Assembly: GCA_900546875.1 (NCBI GenBank)
Contig: URET01000006.1
Location: 1 to 51,123 of the forward strand
DNA: 51,123 nucleotides
Direction of reading: 5' to 3'
Source of the DNA: an uncultured Eubacteriales bacterium
GTDB lineage: Bacteria; Bacillota; Clostridia; Christensenellales; CAG-314
Shown here in pieces: positions 7,459-15,363 of the stretch (the first letter of the stretch is position 1; the number at the start of each line of letters is the position of its first letter). Made by a program: the position numbers and the translations under genes. The notes below the pieces were generated by a model. It did not search any database. It was not told the DNA's origin and saw nothing but the letters and a program-made list of their open reading frames with translations.

Positions 7459-8163
7459 TCAAAGGGGAGCGCTGCGCGGTTTGTTTCCGTGACGCGGATA
7501 TTTTTCCGGCGTACGGGAATGTTTGTCGATTATTATTATATTTCTTGTAAACTCGTCGAGAGAATAGCCGAAAGAGCGGAATGTGCAATTTCCGAGTAAT
7601 TTCAATGCATTGCCGCATCGGGATAGCTCATCTGCAGCCGAAGGCCCTTTATAGGCAATAACGCTGCCGCCGGTTTTTACAAAAGGCAGCGTGTATTCCA
7701 TGAGAGTATCGAGTGGTGCGACGGCGCGTGCGGTTGCTATATCGAAAGTTTCTCTGAGGTCTGTATTCAGATCTTCCGCTCTCATGTGGATGCAGGGTGA
7801 TTTGATGCCGAGTTCCGCAGTCAGGCTTTTTAAAAAATCCGTTCTTTTTTTCAGAGAATCAATGAGCGTAACAGAAATATCTTTCCGGAGCAGCGCGATC
7901 ACGACCCCGGGGAAACCCGCTCCGCTTCCTATATCGCATACCGTTGAATTTTCGGGAAAGAACTTGGCTCCCATGGCACAATCAAGAAAATGGAGCCGGT
8001 AAATTTCTTTTTCATCGGTTATGGAAGTGAGGTTGAATCGTTCGTTGCATTTAAGCAGCATATTGCAGTAGATTTCGAATTTTTCACTTACCGAATGATC
8101 TGGGCAAACCTTTGCTTCCAGAAAAATCCGGTTCATAAGATGGGTTTTTTCGTCTTTATTCAT
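7459..8163 (-). CDS. rsmG: 16S rRNA (guanine-N7) methyltransferase RsmG
   Basis: SAM-dependent enzyme that methylates G527 of 16S rRNA; its loss gives low-level streptomycin resistance in other bacteria. The 234-residue product has the RsmG N-terminal LTSITDEKEIYRLHFLDC segment, the SAM-binding CDIGSGAGFPGVVIALLR motif, the acidic turn VTLIDSLKKR and the TARAVAPLDTLMEY stretch, all typical. Length matches the family (~215-240). The ~25-residue basic tail after the barrel-like core is divergent. It is transcribed against ispDF and has its own promoter near 8229-8257. Confidence 0.95.
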   Translation of the reverse strand: MNKDEKTHLMNRIFLEAKVCPDHSVSEKFEIYCNMLLKCNERFNLTSITDEKEIYRLHFLDCAMGAKFFPENSTVCDIGSGAGFPGVVIALLRKDISVTLIDSLKKRTDFLKSLTAELGIKSPCIHMRAEDLNTDLRETFDIATARAVAPLDTLMEYTLPFVKTGGSVIAYKGPSAADELSRCGNALKLLGNCTFRSFGYSLDEFTRNIIIIDKHSRTPEKYPRHGNKPRSAPL

Positions 8164-8228
8164 GCTTTCCTGCCCGTTTTTGAATTGCGGAGCCGCATTA
8201 TGAATGTTGCGGCATCATATCCGAGGAT

Positions 8229-8257
8229 ATTATAACATCTTTTATACGACTTGTACA
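8229..8257 (-). promoter_or_regulatory. Promoter of rsmG
   Basis: On the minus strand, TGTACA (8257-8252), a 17-bp spacer, and a perfect TATAAT (8234-8229). The -35 box matches consensus at four of six positions. Confidence 0.6.
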
Positions 8258-8319
8258 GCGATGTTGACGCAGAGTGCGCAACAAAAATTCACATCAGCTC
8301 ATGACGATTTAGGAGGAGT

Positions 8320-8970
8320 ATGAAAATTACGAAAGTAAGCGAAAGAGGAATCATGTTGACATTTTCTCCCACAAGAAAATGGGATCTTAATTTGTATATG
8401 ATAAAAGGTGAAAAAAACGATTTCATAATAGACACCGGGTGCGGCGGAGACGACTCCGAAGCTCTCGTTTCTTTCCGGGAAAAAGCAGGCGGCGAGAAGC
8501 CTGTGGTGGTGATAAATACGCATTTTCACTTTGATCATGTTTGGGGAAACCGCTTTTTCGGAAACTGCACGATCATTGCACATAAGGAATGCGGAAGATT
8601 GATGAGAGACACTAAGGATGAAGTATTGAAAGAATACGGCGGTCTGATCGGCGGCAGGGAAATCGTCGAACCGAATGTCGTTTTTGACGGGGAACTCGAT
8701 CTGAAAAGCGAGAGGCTTTTGCTTTTTTCTTCTCCGGGACATTCACCTGACGGAATATGTGTCTACGATTATGCGGACAAGGTGCTGTATGCGGGGGATA
8801 ACATAGGAGACACTCCCGCAGCTCCGGTGCCCGAACTGATGTGCAGCAAGCAAAGGTATATTGAAGCGCTCAGGACAATGCAGGAAAAAGACTTCAGTCT
8901 GCTGCTTTCGGGGCACAATGTTCCTCAGGACAAATCTTTTATAGAAAAAATACTGTCAGAACTGAAATAA
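8320..8970 (+). CDS. MBL-fold metallo-hydrolase
   Basis: A 216-residue cytoplasmic hydrolase of the metallo-beta-lactamase fold. The metal-binding set is complete: THFHFDH with His68, His70, Asp72 and His73, then His141 (SPGHSPD), Asp160 (YAGDNIGD) and His199 (SGHNVP). This layout is that of glyoxalase II-like and related small hydrolases. The substrate is not evident; it has no rhodanese, RNase Z or beta-CASP extra domain. AGGAGGAG precedes the ATG. It stands alone between rsmG (divergent) and a strong terminator. Confidence 0.9.
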   Translation: MKITKVSERGIMLTFSPTRKWDLNLYMIKGEKNDFIIDTGCGGDDSEALVSFREKAGGEKPVVVINTHFHFDHVWGNRFFGNCTIIAHKECGRLMRDTKDEVLKEYGGLIGGREIVEPNVVFDGELDLKSERLLLFSSPGHSPDGICVYDYADKVLYAGDNIGDTPAAPVPELMCSKQRYIEALRTMQEKDFSLLLSGHNVPQDKSFIEKILSELK

Positions 8971-9018
8971 AACGCCGGAACAAGGCGCAGGAAAAGAGTA
9001 TGTGACGAATGATCGGTT

Positions 9019-9043
9019 ACCGCGGCATTGCTGCGGTTTTTTT
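9019..9043 (+). terminator. Intrinsic terminator after the MBL hydrolase
   Basis: Stem ACCGCGGC (9019-9026) with GCTGCGGT (9030-9037), one G-T wobble, 3-nt loop, followed by seven T bases. Confidence 0.85.
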
Positions 9044-9133
9044 GTGTGTTTTTGTCCGGCGTATGATTTTGCATAAATTCCGCGGCAGGGAAAAATACTA
9101 AAGAAAAACCTAAGGAGGTCACAGTAAGCGACA

Positions 9134-11047
9134 ATGGATATAAATATATTCAACGATGATATGTCGGATAAAAATGCCGTGCGTAACGATGCGGATCCTT
9201 TTGCATCGGGCATAGCGGAAGAAGCTTCCGGAAGAAAGATCCGCCCGGACGGGGAAATAAATGATACCGAAGTTTCGGATGAGGAAATCCGGAAAGAGAT
9301 GGAAGCGCGCGAAAAAGCCGAAAGACAGGAAAGAGCCGACGTGAATTACGAAGGTACTGCAGTTATACCCGAGTATTCGACCGGATCGCCGGTGCCTCAT
9401 CTGGTGCCGCCCGTGATCCCGCCGGTGAACGGTTTCGACAATGATTTCGGCGGTCCGACGCCTGTTTTTCCGCAGGAAACGGAAATAGCCGCTCCGAAGG
9501 AAAAAAGCTCCGCAGAGGCGGATGAGCAAAAAAAAACGACAATGAAAACCGAAAACGAAGCTGAGATTTCGGACTCCGGACAGAAAAATGAAAAAGTCAG
9601 GGAAAGTGCCGGAGAGGAATACGGTAAGCAAAGCGATAAGGCTTCGGAAAATAAATACGGCAAAGATAAACTGAATGGTTTCGGAGATACCGTCATACAT
9701 GACGGGACATACACGGCTGAAGCTTCGGACAGTGAGGAGAAAAAACGTTCCGAGAGCGGAAAAGATAAGCAGGATGTCAGCGGGAAAAAGAACGGTACAG
9801 CTTCCGGCGAGAAAAAAGCGGGGAGTATCGGAACAAAAGAAAGTAGAAAAACCGCGGACGCATACGCCTGCAATGCGAAGGATGTCCGGACTGCGGGAGG
9901 ATCGGGCAACGAGAAGAAAGAGAAGGGCGGGATGCTGATATTGTGGCTTGTCGTTCTCGGCGTTGCCGCTTTGCTTATCGGAATAGGGATAGGCGGCGGA
10001 AACAGCGTAGCAAACGCTACCGCAACGATCAAGGGCGCTTCATCTCTCAGAGTGGGCGAAACCGAAGTGTATACCGCACAGCTGAGTAAGGAAGATATAA
10101 AGTTCGGCGACAACGATATCATACAGTGGTCTGTGGACGGCAAGGTAGTCAAGCAGGGCAAGGCGACGGATCAGAACGCCTTCAGTTATTCATTTGCTCC
10201 GCAGTCGGCGGGCAGCGTTGAGATAGGCGTAAAAATAGGCGATTATTCAAATTTCAGAAAAACAAGAAAAATAACCGTAAATAAGCCTCTGCTTACTGTT
10301 CTTATGGAAGATAAACAGATAACCTACGGCGACGTGATGCCGGAGTACACTTATAGTGTAGTCGGGCTGAGAGAAGGCGACACGCTCGAGAATCTGAAAC
10401 TGAATATAAAGAGCGGCGTCAGGAACAACGCCGTGAATGCCGGCAGCTACGATATAGTCAATCTTGAGGAGCTGAAAAGCGACAAGTACGATATTGAGGT
10501 GAAATATGGCAAACTCAGTGTTATGAAAAGAGCGGTGAGCTTCGAAGACAATACGGTATACAAAATTTATGACGGCACAAATATATGCAATGACTGTGCA
10601 GCTCAGCTGAATAACGTCGTTGAAGGGGATGATCTCACACTCAACGGCGAAATAATGTTTGAAGGTTCTGATGTGGGAACGTATGCTGCAGATGTTTCGA
10701 AACTGAGACTCGGAGGAAGTGCAGCCGAAAATTATACTTTGGACTGCGAAGAAGGAGTTAAGGGAGTCATACTGAAAAAAGAGCTCACTCTTTCGGAACT
10801 TTCCGCTGCGGATAAAATTTACGACGGAACCGCCAACGTGACTTTCAATACGGTCGGCAAGCTCAACGGCGTTATCGACGGAGATTCGGTAGCTGTGGGA
10901 AGCATAAAGGCGCGGTTTGAAAACTCTGCGGTAGGAAACGGTAAAAACGTGATTATAGAGAATATCACGCTTGTGGGCGAGGACGCGGAAAATTATACAG
11001 TAAACCTGACAGGCAAAGTCACCGCAGACATAAAACAAGCAGGCTGA
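9134..11047 (+). CDS. Single-pass membrane protein with acidic N-domain and MBG/YDG repeats
   Basis: A 637-residue protein in three parts. Residues 1-~262 are hydrophilic, low-complexity (Glu, Lys, Ser, Asp), with a short proline-rich spot (VPPVIPPV), and lack a signal peptide, so they probably stay in the cytoplasm. Residues ~267-290 form one transmembrane helix ending in GIGIGGG. Residues ~300-637 are extracellular beta-sandwich material: an Ig-like module, then an MBG-like module (ITYGDVMPEYTY) and two modules opening with KIYDGT. Such domains are common in surface proteins of Clostridia. The only in-frame start is ATG 9134, yet the best ribosome binding site, AAGGAGG, ends 15 nt away, an unusually long gap. 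Function unknown; adhesion or signalling across the membrane are possibilities. The adenine-rich region after it (11048-11140) holds no gene. Confidence 0.75.
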   Translation: MDINIFNDDMSDKNAVRNDADPFASGIAEEASGRKIRPDGEINDTEVSDEEIRKEMEAREKAERQERADVNYEGTAVIPEYSTGSPVPHLVPPVIPPVNGFDNDFGGPTPVFPQETEIAAPKEKSSAEADEQKKTTMKTENEAEISDSGQKNEKVRESAGEEYGKQSDKASENKYGKDKLNGFGDTVIHDGTYTAEASDSEEKKRSESGKDKQDVSGKKNGTASGEKKAGSIGTKESRKTADAYACNAKDVRTAGGSGNEKKEKGGMLILWLVVLGVAALLIGIGIGGGNSVANATATIKGASSLRVGETEVYTAQLSKEDIKFGDNDIIQWSVDGKVVKQGKATDQNAFSYSFAPQSAGSVEIGVKIGDYSNFRKTRKITVNKPLLTVLMEDKQITYGDVMPEYTYSVVGLREGDTLENLKLNIKSGVRNNAVNAGSYDIVNLEELKSDKYDIEVKYGKLSVMKRAVSFEDNTVYKIYDGTNICNDCAAQLNNVVEGDDLTLNGEIMFEGSDVGTYAADVSKLRLGGSAAENYTLDCEEGVKGVILKKELTLSELSAADKIYDGTANVTFNTVGKLNGVIDGDSVAVGSIKARFENSAVGNGKNVIIENITLVGEDAENYTVNLTGKVTADIKQAG

Positions 11048-11141
11048 CCGTAAAAAATAAGCATATTTTTAAAAATAAACAAAATATTACAAAAATAAAA
11101 AAAAAAAAAAACAACAATATGCAAAAACGTCTTCAAATCAT

Positions 11142-11170
11142 TTGACAAATTTGTGCATATGTAGTATAAT
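11142..11170 (+). promoter_or_regulatory. Consensus sigma-A promoter of the pilin-like operon
   Basis: TTGACA at 11142-11147, 17-bp spacer, TATAAT at 11165-11170. An A-rich stretch at 11080-11115, which could act as an UP element, lies upstream. The leader to the start codon at 11298 is about 120 nt long. Confidence 0.9.
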
Positions 11171-11191
11171 TACAAAAGAACGTTGACGCAT

Positions 11192-11279
11192 TTCAGCTTT
11201 TGAAGGGCTGAAGGACAAAAGAAGCGCTCAGGACGATTCGGGGAGATTTTCCGGAATAAGGCATTGAGCAGGGGCGCTT
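11192..11279 (+). promoter_or_regulatory. Structured 5' leader of the pilin-like operon, possible RNA switch
   Basis: Hairpin TTCAGC (11192-11197) with GCTGAA (11207-11212). Downstream, AAGCGC (11222-11227) can pair with GCGCTT (11274-11279), while GCTCA (11226-11230) can instead pair with TGAGC (11265-11269). The two pairings share bases 11226-11227 and so cannot both form fully. The far arm ends 8 nt before the GGAGG of the pilin-like gene, so structure could gate translation. No riboswitch class was recognised with confidence; c-di-GMP classes were considered because they control pili elsewhere, but their conserved core was not found. Confidence 0.4.
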
Positions 11280-11297
11280 GGATTAATGGAGGAAAGT

Positions 11298-13007
11298 ATG
11301 AAGGCAAGAAAACGTGGTTTTACCATAGTAGAATTAATGATAGTGATAGTCATTATCGGTATACTGGTGGCAATTATAGTTCCTGCTGTTACCGGTGCTA
11401 TAGATAAAGCTAATCTGACAAAACTTCAGGCTGAGGTAAAGAGCATGAATACGCAGCTGCTGATAGAGTCGATATTTGACAGTGTGTATGCTTACAGACC
11501 GGAAGAGGTCGAGGAGATGCTTGAAGGTTTAGGCTTTGATCTCGGGTCCACCCCTAAGGGGTACAGTTTATGGTACAATCAGGAAAAGAACGAAATAATA
11601 CTTGCGAAGACCGAAGAGATGTTTGCGGGCGGGTCGTCCGCGGTGCAGGCGGCTTTTGATTACAGTCGGCTTCCTGTGAGGATAGAGGCCGTGACAGCGA
11701 ACAGGAATTTGCTTTATATAGATAAAACGCCTTCCGACATCAGGACCTATATCGACAGTATGCGTAATCTTATGAACGATTCCGTTGCAGGTACGGCTTA
11801 TGAAACCATGAGCAATGTGAAGAACAGACTGGCAGAAATCCGTAACGCCGTAAATTCCTCGTCACTGAGCGAAAATATAAAGAAGGCAGTGACCGATCGG
11901 CTGGATACTGATTTTGCGCCCGACACTACGCTTTTCGTTTCCGATGATTATATGATAAATAAGGAGGTTCTGGAAGCGGTGGCGCCCGTGACCGTCACGA
12001 TCAATAATATTTTGTTTCAGAACGGGATAAAGGTAGTGCCGAAGATGGAAAATAACATGGGCGTTACCATAGAGGCGGATTTTATAATCGAGATTCCCAA
12101 TTCGGTTGCGATTGTCAGTGCGGGGGCGTTCAATCATCTTGCGGAAGGATGCACTTTGCAAGTCTCTTCCAAGACGCTTCTCGACAATAATTCATTTATT
12201 CCCGGGACGATAAAAATATCGTATGTAGAGGATCAGTACAGGGAGATAAGCTATCTCGAACTCGGTTCCGATATCAATATATCCTATTCTCAGGCTGAAG
12301 TGATGTTGTCGGGCGGAAGCGTGAAAGAGATCGAGAAAATAATCCCCGCAAACAAAGAAAAAGGATATCTCAGCCGTTATCTTATTCCTTCACTTGCGAT
12401 AGAGGTAGGCGAAGGAAGCCGTATAAATAACGTATCCAAGCTTGTCAGCTTTGTTATCCGCAGACAGAAGTTCGGTAATCTTACCAAGATAATGGCGGTT
12501 GCCGTGATAGAAAAAGACGGAGAAATGTACGGATATAAGCTCGACAATATAGGATATATAACAAATGCGGACGCCTATACTACCCGCGGCGATATTCTTT
12601 GTAAAGCAGCCGGCGTATGGCAATACGATCAGGCGTCAAAAACCGGAAATCCTTCATTTTCGTTGGGTTTCCCGTCCGGGATAACGGAGCTGGCAAATTA
12701 TAAAGGCGCTGAAGTGGAGATCGAGTATTCCGTGACGGCTACGCGTATGGATAAAACGATGTCGCAGTTCGGCACACCCGTGTATACGGTCCATAAAACC
12801 GACGGAGAAGAAAAACTGATTTCAAGCGGAAACAAGAAGTCGTTAGTTCTCGGAGAAGACAAAGTCTTTGAAATTGACGTTATCAACGACGTTATTCCTT
12901 ATACCGACGTTGAGGTCGTGCCGGACGGATACTACAGGTTTTCGGTCCGAGTGACTCAGATAGTGATCAAAAACGGCGAAGAGATTTTGTTTGTGAGAGA
13001 TTTTTAA
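11298..13007 (+). CDS. Type IV pilin-like surface protein with very large C-terminal domain
   Basis: The N-terminus carries a textbook prepilin signal: basic KARKR, the cleavage site G/FTIVE, and the hydrophobic helix LMIVIVIIGILVAIIVPAV. After it come a coiled helix and about 510 residues of mixed alpha/beta sequence, far longer than ordinary pilins (~120-200), and with no motif I recognise. I chose ATG 11298 because GGAGG at 11288-11292 is correctly placed for it; the upstream ATG at 11286 overlaps that site. It would need a prepilin peptidase and assembly ATPase encoded elsewhere; none is in this window. It is followed 56 bp later by a lipoprotein and the pair ends at a terminator, so they probably form a two-gene operon and may work together at the surface. 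Confidence 0.8.
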   Translation: MKARKRGFTIVELMIVIVIIGILVAIIVPAVTGAIDKANLTKLQAEVKSMNTQLLIESIFDSVYAYRPEEVEEMLEGLGFDLGSTPKGYSLWYNQEKNEIILAKTEEMFAGGSSAVQAAFDYSRLPVRIEAVTANRNLLYIDKTPSDIRTYIDSMRNLMNDSVAGTAYETMSNVKNRLAEIRNAVNSSSLSENIKKAVTDRLDTDFAPDTTLFVSDDYMINKEVLEAVAPVTVTINNILFQNGIKVVPKMENNMGVTIEADFIIEIPNSVAIVSAGAFNHLAEGCTLQVSSKTLLDNNSFIPGTIKISYVEDQYREISYLELGSDINISYSQAEVMLSGGSVKEIEKIIPANKEKGYLSRYLIPSLAIEVGEGSRINNVSKLVSFVIRRQKFGNLTKIMAVAVIEKDGEMYGYKLDNIGYITNADAYTTRGDILCKAAGVWQYDQASKTGNPSFSLGFPSGITELANYKGAEVEIEYSVTATRMDKTMSQFGTPVYTVHKTDGEEKLISSGNKKSLVLGEDKVFEIDVINDVIPYTDVEVVPDGYYRFSVRVTQIVIKNGEEILFVRDF

Positions 13008-13063
13008 TAAAATGATGTCTGCCGGGAAACGGTTCAGATATATAAATTACGGAGGAACGAAAT

Positions 13064-14665
13064 ATGAAGAAAGCAAAAACAATATTGGTAATACTGATGC
13101 TTGTCGCGGTATTAGTCGCAGCAAGTGCGTGTATTTTTGAAAATGCTTCAAAAATCGAGATTATCAGAATGCCAAAGACTACTTTCACTGTCGGCGAAGA
13201 GCTTAATAAAGACGATGTGGAAATCAGGATTACGGATAAAAATAACGAAGCGAAAAAATATACTTTGACCCATGCCCTAGAAGCACTGGGCGTAAAGCTT
13301 ACGGGTTTCAGCACGGAAAAGGTCGGCACCTTTACCGCGACAATATCCTATCAGGATTACAGCGCTACTTTCAATTATTCTGTAGTGGCGGAAGCATCTG
13401 AATTTGCCGGCGGAACGGGTACGGAGACGGATCCTTATCTTGTTCTCGATGCCGCGCAGCTTCTTAAGGCAGGCAACAACGGATATAAAGGGATGCATTT
13501 CATACTCGGAGAAGATATAACGGTTACTGAAAAATCTCCTTTGTTCAAAGGCCATCTTGACGGAAACGGACATACGATATATGTGGAATCCGGTTCCAGA
13601 TTGTATGTATGGCACAATGTAGTTGACGCGACGATAAAGGATATCACCTTCAACTACAGCGGCGATGTGATGATGATAAAGTATGCACTCGGAAACGTGC
13701 TTCTCGATAATGTTACGACGACCGGTTCGTTAACTACTCCTTCGAGAAATACTTCCGCTTTCATAGTCGGACTCGGTTATACATTTGATGCTAACTATAA
13801 CGGCGATGAGAAACGTCCGGATGGTCAGTTTGATCGCGGAGAAATAACAAGCAACATTACCTTCAATAATTGCGTGAACAAAGCTGACATCGTCTGCGAA
13901 GACGCGAGTGCGGTAACTTCGGGATACGGTTTAGCAGCTTTCATCGGACAGGGTTTCAATACCTCTGCAGATTGCACGTATACGTTTACCAACTGTACAA
14001 ACGAGGGGAATTTGACGGGTATCAATCCTGCCGTTCTTGTCGGAAACAGTGCCTATGTAGACGCAGAAAGCCTTCAGACGATAAATGTCAACAACTGCAA
14101 GAATACCGGAGTTCTTACCGGTGTGGAAGTAAGCTTTATAAACAGGAATGTTAAAATGGCTAACCTTATGGTGAACGGCAAGCCTTTCACAGATGCAGAT
14201 AACAAGATTGACGATACACTTGCGGTTTATGTTCAGGATCTGAGCACAAACATTTCTCTGAACGGAAAGAATATAAGCTTTACCGTTCCCGAAGGATTGA
14301 GCTTTACCAAGGCAAGAGTAAGCGCTGTTTATCAGATATACAATAAGAATTCGGGTATAAACTGGGCACAGGAGTTCAATGTTACCGACCTTGAGATAAA
14401 GGCGGGCGAAACGAAAACACTCGGAATAAAGAACTACAGAGTTTTCGGAACGGATAGCATTGAAGCCGGATTGCCACAAGTAGGTTATAACGTATATCTT
14501 GACGAGGTGAACGGTAAATATTGGCACGATAATTCCCGTACAGGCGATTACACCACAAAGGACACTGACGGTTCTCAGGTATCGTTTGCAGTCCTTCTGT
14601 TCAATAATGACAAGCTTGTTGCGGTAGCATTTGACACGACAGAAGCATTTGACACGACAGAATAA
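13064..14665 (+). CDS. Surface lipoprotein with Ig-like and beta-helix domains
   Basis: Signal peptide with lipobox ASAC and Cys23, so lipid-anchored on the cell surface. Residues ~28-110 look like a bacterial Ig-like (Big_3 type) domain (FTVGEELNKDDVEI). The GTGTETDPYLVLDAAQLL motif that follows opens many parallel beta-helix or GLUG-type surface domains, and the next ~230 residues show the expected short repeated strands and Asn-rich turns. The C-terminal ~170 residues look like a beta-sandwich. The last six codons (AFDTTE) are an exact in-frame duplication, at 14627-14644 and 14645-14662. GGAGG precedes the ATG. Ligand unknown; glycan binding is a guess. Confidence 0.7.
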   Translation: MKKAKTILVILMLVAVLVAASACIFENASKIEIIRMPKTTFTVGEELNKDDVEIRITDKNNEAKKYTLTHALEALGVKLTGFSTEKVGTFTATISYQDYSATFNYSVVAEASEFAGGTGTETDPYLVLDAAQLLKAGNNGYKGMHFILGEDITVTEKSPLFKGHLDGNGHTIYVESGSRLYVWHNVVDATIKDITFNYSGDVMMIKYALGNVLLDNVTTTGSLTTPSRNTSAFIVGLGYTFDANYNGDEKRPDGQFDRGEITSNITFNNCVNKADIVCEDASAVTSGYGLAAFIGQGFNTSADCTYTFTNCTNEGNLTGINPAVLVGNSAYVDAESLQTINVNNCKNTGVLTGVEVSFINRNVKMANLMVNGKPFTDADNKIDDTLAVYVQDLSTNISLNGKNISFTVPEGLSFTKARVSAVYQIYNKNSGINWAQEFNVTDLEIKAGETKTLGIKNYRVFGTDSIEAGLPQVGYNVYLDEVNGKYWHDNSRTGDYTTKDTDGSQVSFAVLLFNNDKLVAVAFDTTEAFDTTE

Positions 14666-14686
14666 ATAATCATTTTTTTATCCTTT

Positions 14687-14722
14687 AAGACTCCGCTGCC
14701 TGATGCAGACGGAGTCTTTTTT
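14687..14722 (+). terminator. Intrinsic terminator of the pilin-like operon
   Basis: Stem AAGACTCCG (14687-14695) with CGGAGTCTT (14710-14718), extended inside by CTGC pairing with GCAG, followed by a T run. Confidence 0.93.
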
Positions 14723-15180
14723 ATGGGCAGAAAAATCGTGCCGTGTTGGGGGGACGAGGCATGTGCCTGAAAAATGGCGGGATAATAGGCAAGTGTCTGA
14801 AGAATGGCGGGAGAGCGTAAAAAAGCGAAGCGGGGCGGGTGCATCGGGAAGAAGCGCAAGGAAGGGGGAGCCGGAGAGTTGATGAGCCTGAAATGTGAAA
14901 AGGTCGCGGTGAAATAAAAACCGGCGGCAGAAAACAAATATCGGAAACGGAAGCGGGAAAAAGATCGGGAAAGCGAAAAGTCCGGATAGAAGAGAAGGAC
15001 AAAGTGAAGGAGGAGAGGGGAGTCGGGCGCGGAAGGTATTTATCGGGAAGGGGTAAAGGGAGAAGAACCGTCTGTTTTTTACGAAAGGTGATTTTGTCCG
15101 TGAAGGGCATAATAAAGGAAAAATCAGAAAAACAGTCTGTTAAATCGATTTTAAAAATGTCTGTATTGTGCATAAAGAAA
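14723..15180. other. Purine-rich intergenic stretch without a supported gene
   Basis: About 460 bases strongly biased to A and G on the plus strand. An open frame from 15004 would give a basic 79-residue peptide, but it lacks a ribosome binding site and family resemblance, and I do not call it. The stretch holds two copies of a 20-base element (18 of 20 identical) at 14763-14782 and 14793-14812, 30 bp apart, each ending AATGGCGGGA. Confidence 0.5.
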
Positions 15181-15193
15181 AACGAATTTGTAA

Positions 15194-15222
15194 TTTACTT
15201 TTTTTCAGAGGTGTTTTATACT
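15194..15222 (+). promoter_or_regulatory. Probable promoter of the first pectin operon
   Basis: TTTACT at 15194-15199, 17-bp spacer, TATACT at 15217-15222. The -35 box is a four-of-six match. It sits directly upstream of a short hairpin (TGAGC with GCTCA, 15246-15259) and of the inverted repeat at 15269-15290. Confidence 0.55.
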
Positions 15223-15268
15223 GTAGGCAAGGATGGAGTTTAGGCTGAGCGCCTGCTCATAATAATAT

Positions 15269-15290
15269 AAATACTTATAAGACAGTATTT
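15269..15290. promoter_or_regulatory. Inverted repeat, candidate operator of the pectin operon
   Basis: AAATACT (15269-15275) and AGTATTT (15284-15290) form a perfect 7-bp inverted repeat with an 8-bp spacer, 47 bp after the -10 box and 74 bp before eda. Spacing and position suit a dimeric repressor such as a GntR or LacI family uronate regulator, but no such regulator gene is in the window. Confidence 0.45.
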
Positions 15291-15363
15291 TGTGATAATG
15301 AAAATTTAATATCAGGCTTCAGGTGGTTTTACGAGCTGTCGAGTTTTGTTTTTGGAGGGCATT

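Noticed and set aside
9397..10161. Minus-strand open frame of 254 codons with a hydrophobic, Ser/Phe-rich product.
   Set aside because: It is the mirror of the Glu/Lys-rich coding sequence of the MBG protein; such complementary frames appear by composition alone.
15004..15243. Open frame of 79 codons before the pectin operon.
   Set aside because: No ribosome binding site, odd composition from a purine-rich region, and it runs through the predicted promoter of eda.
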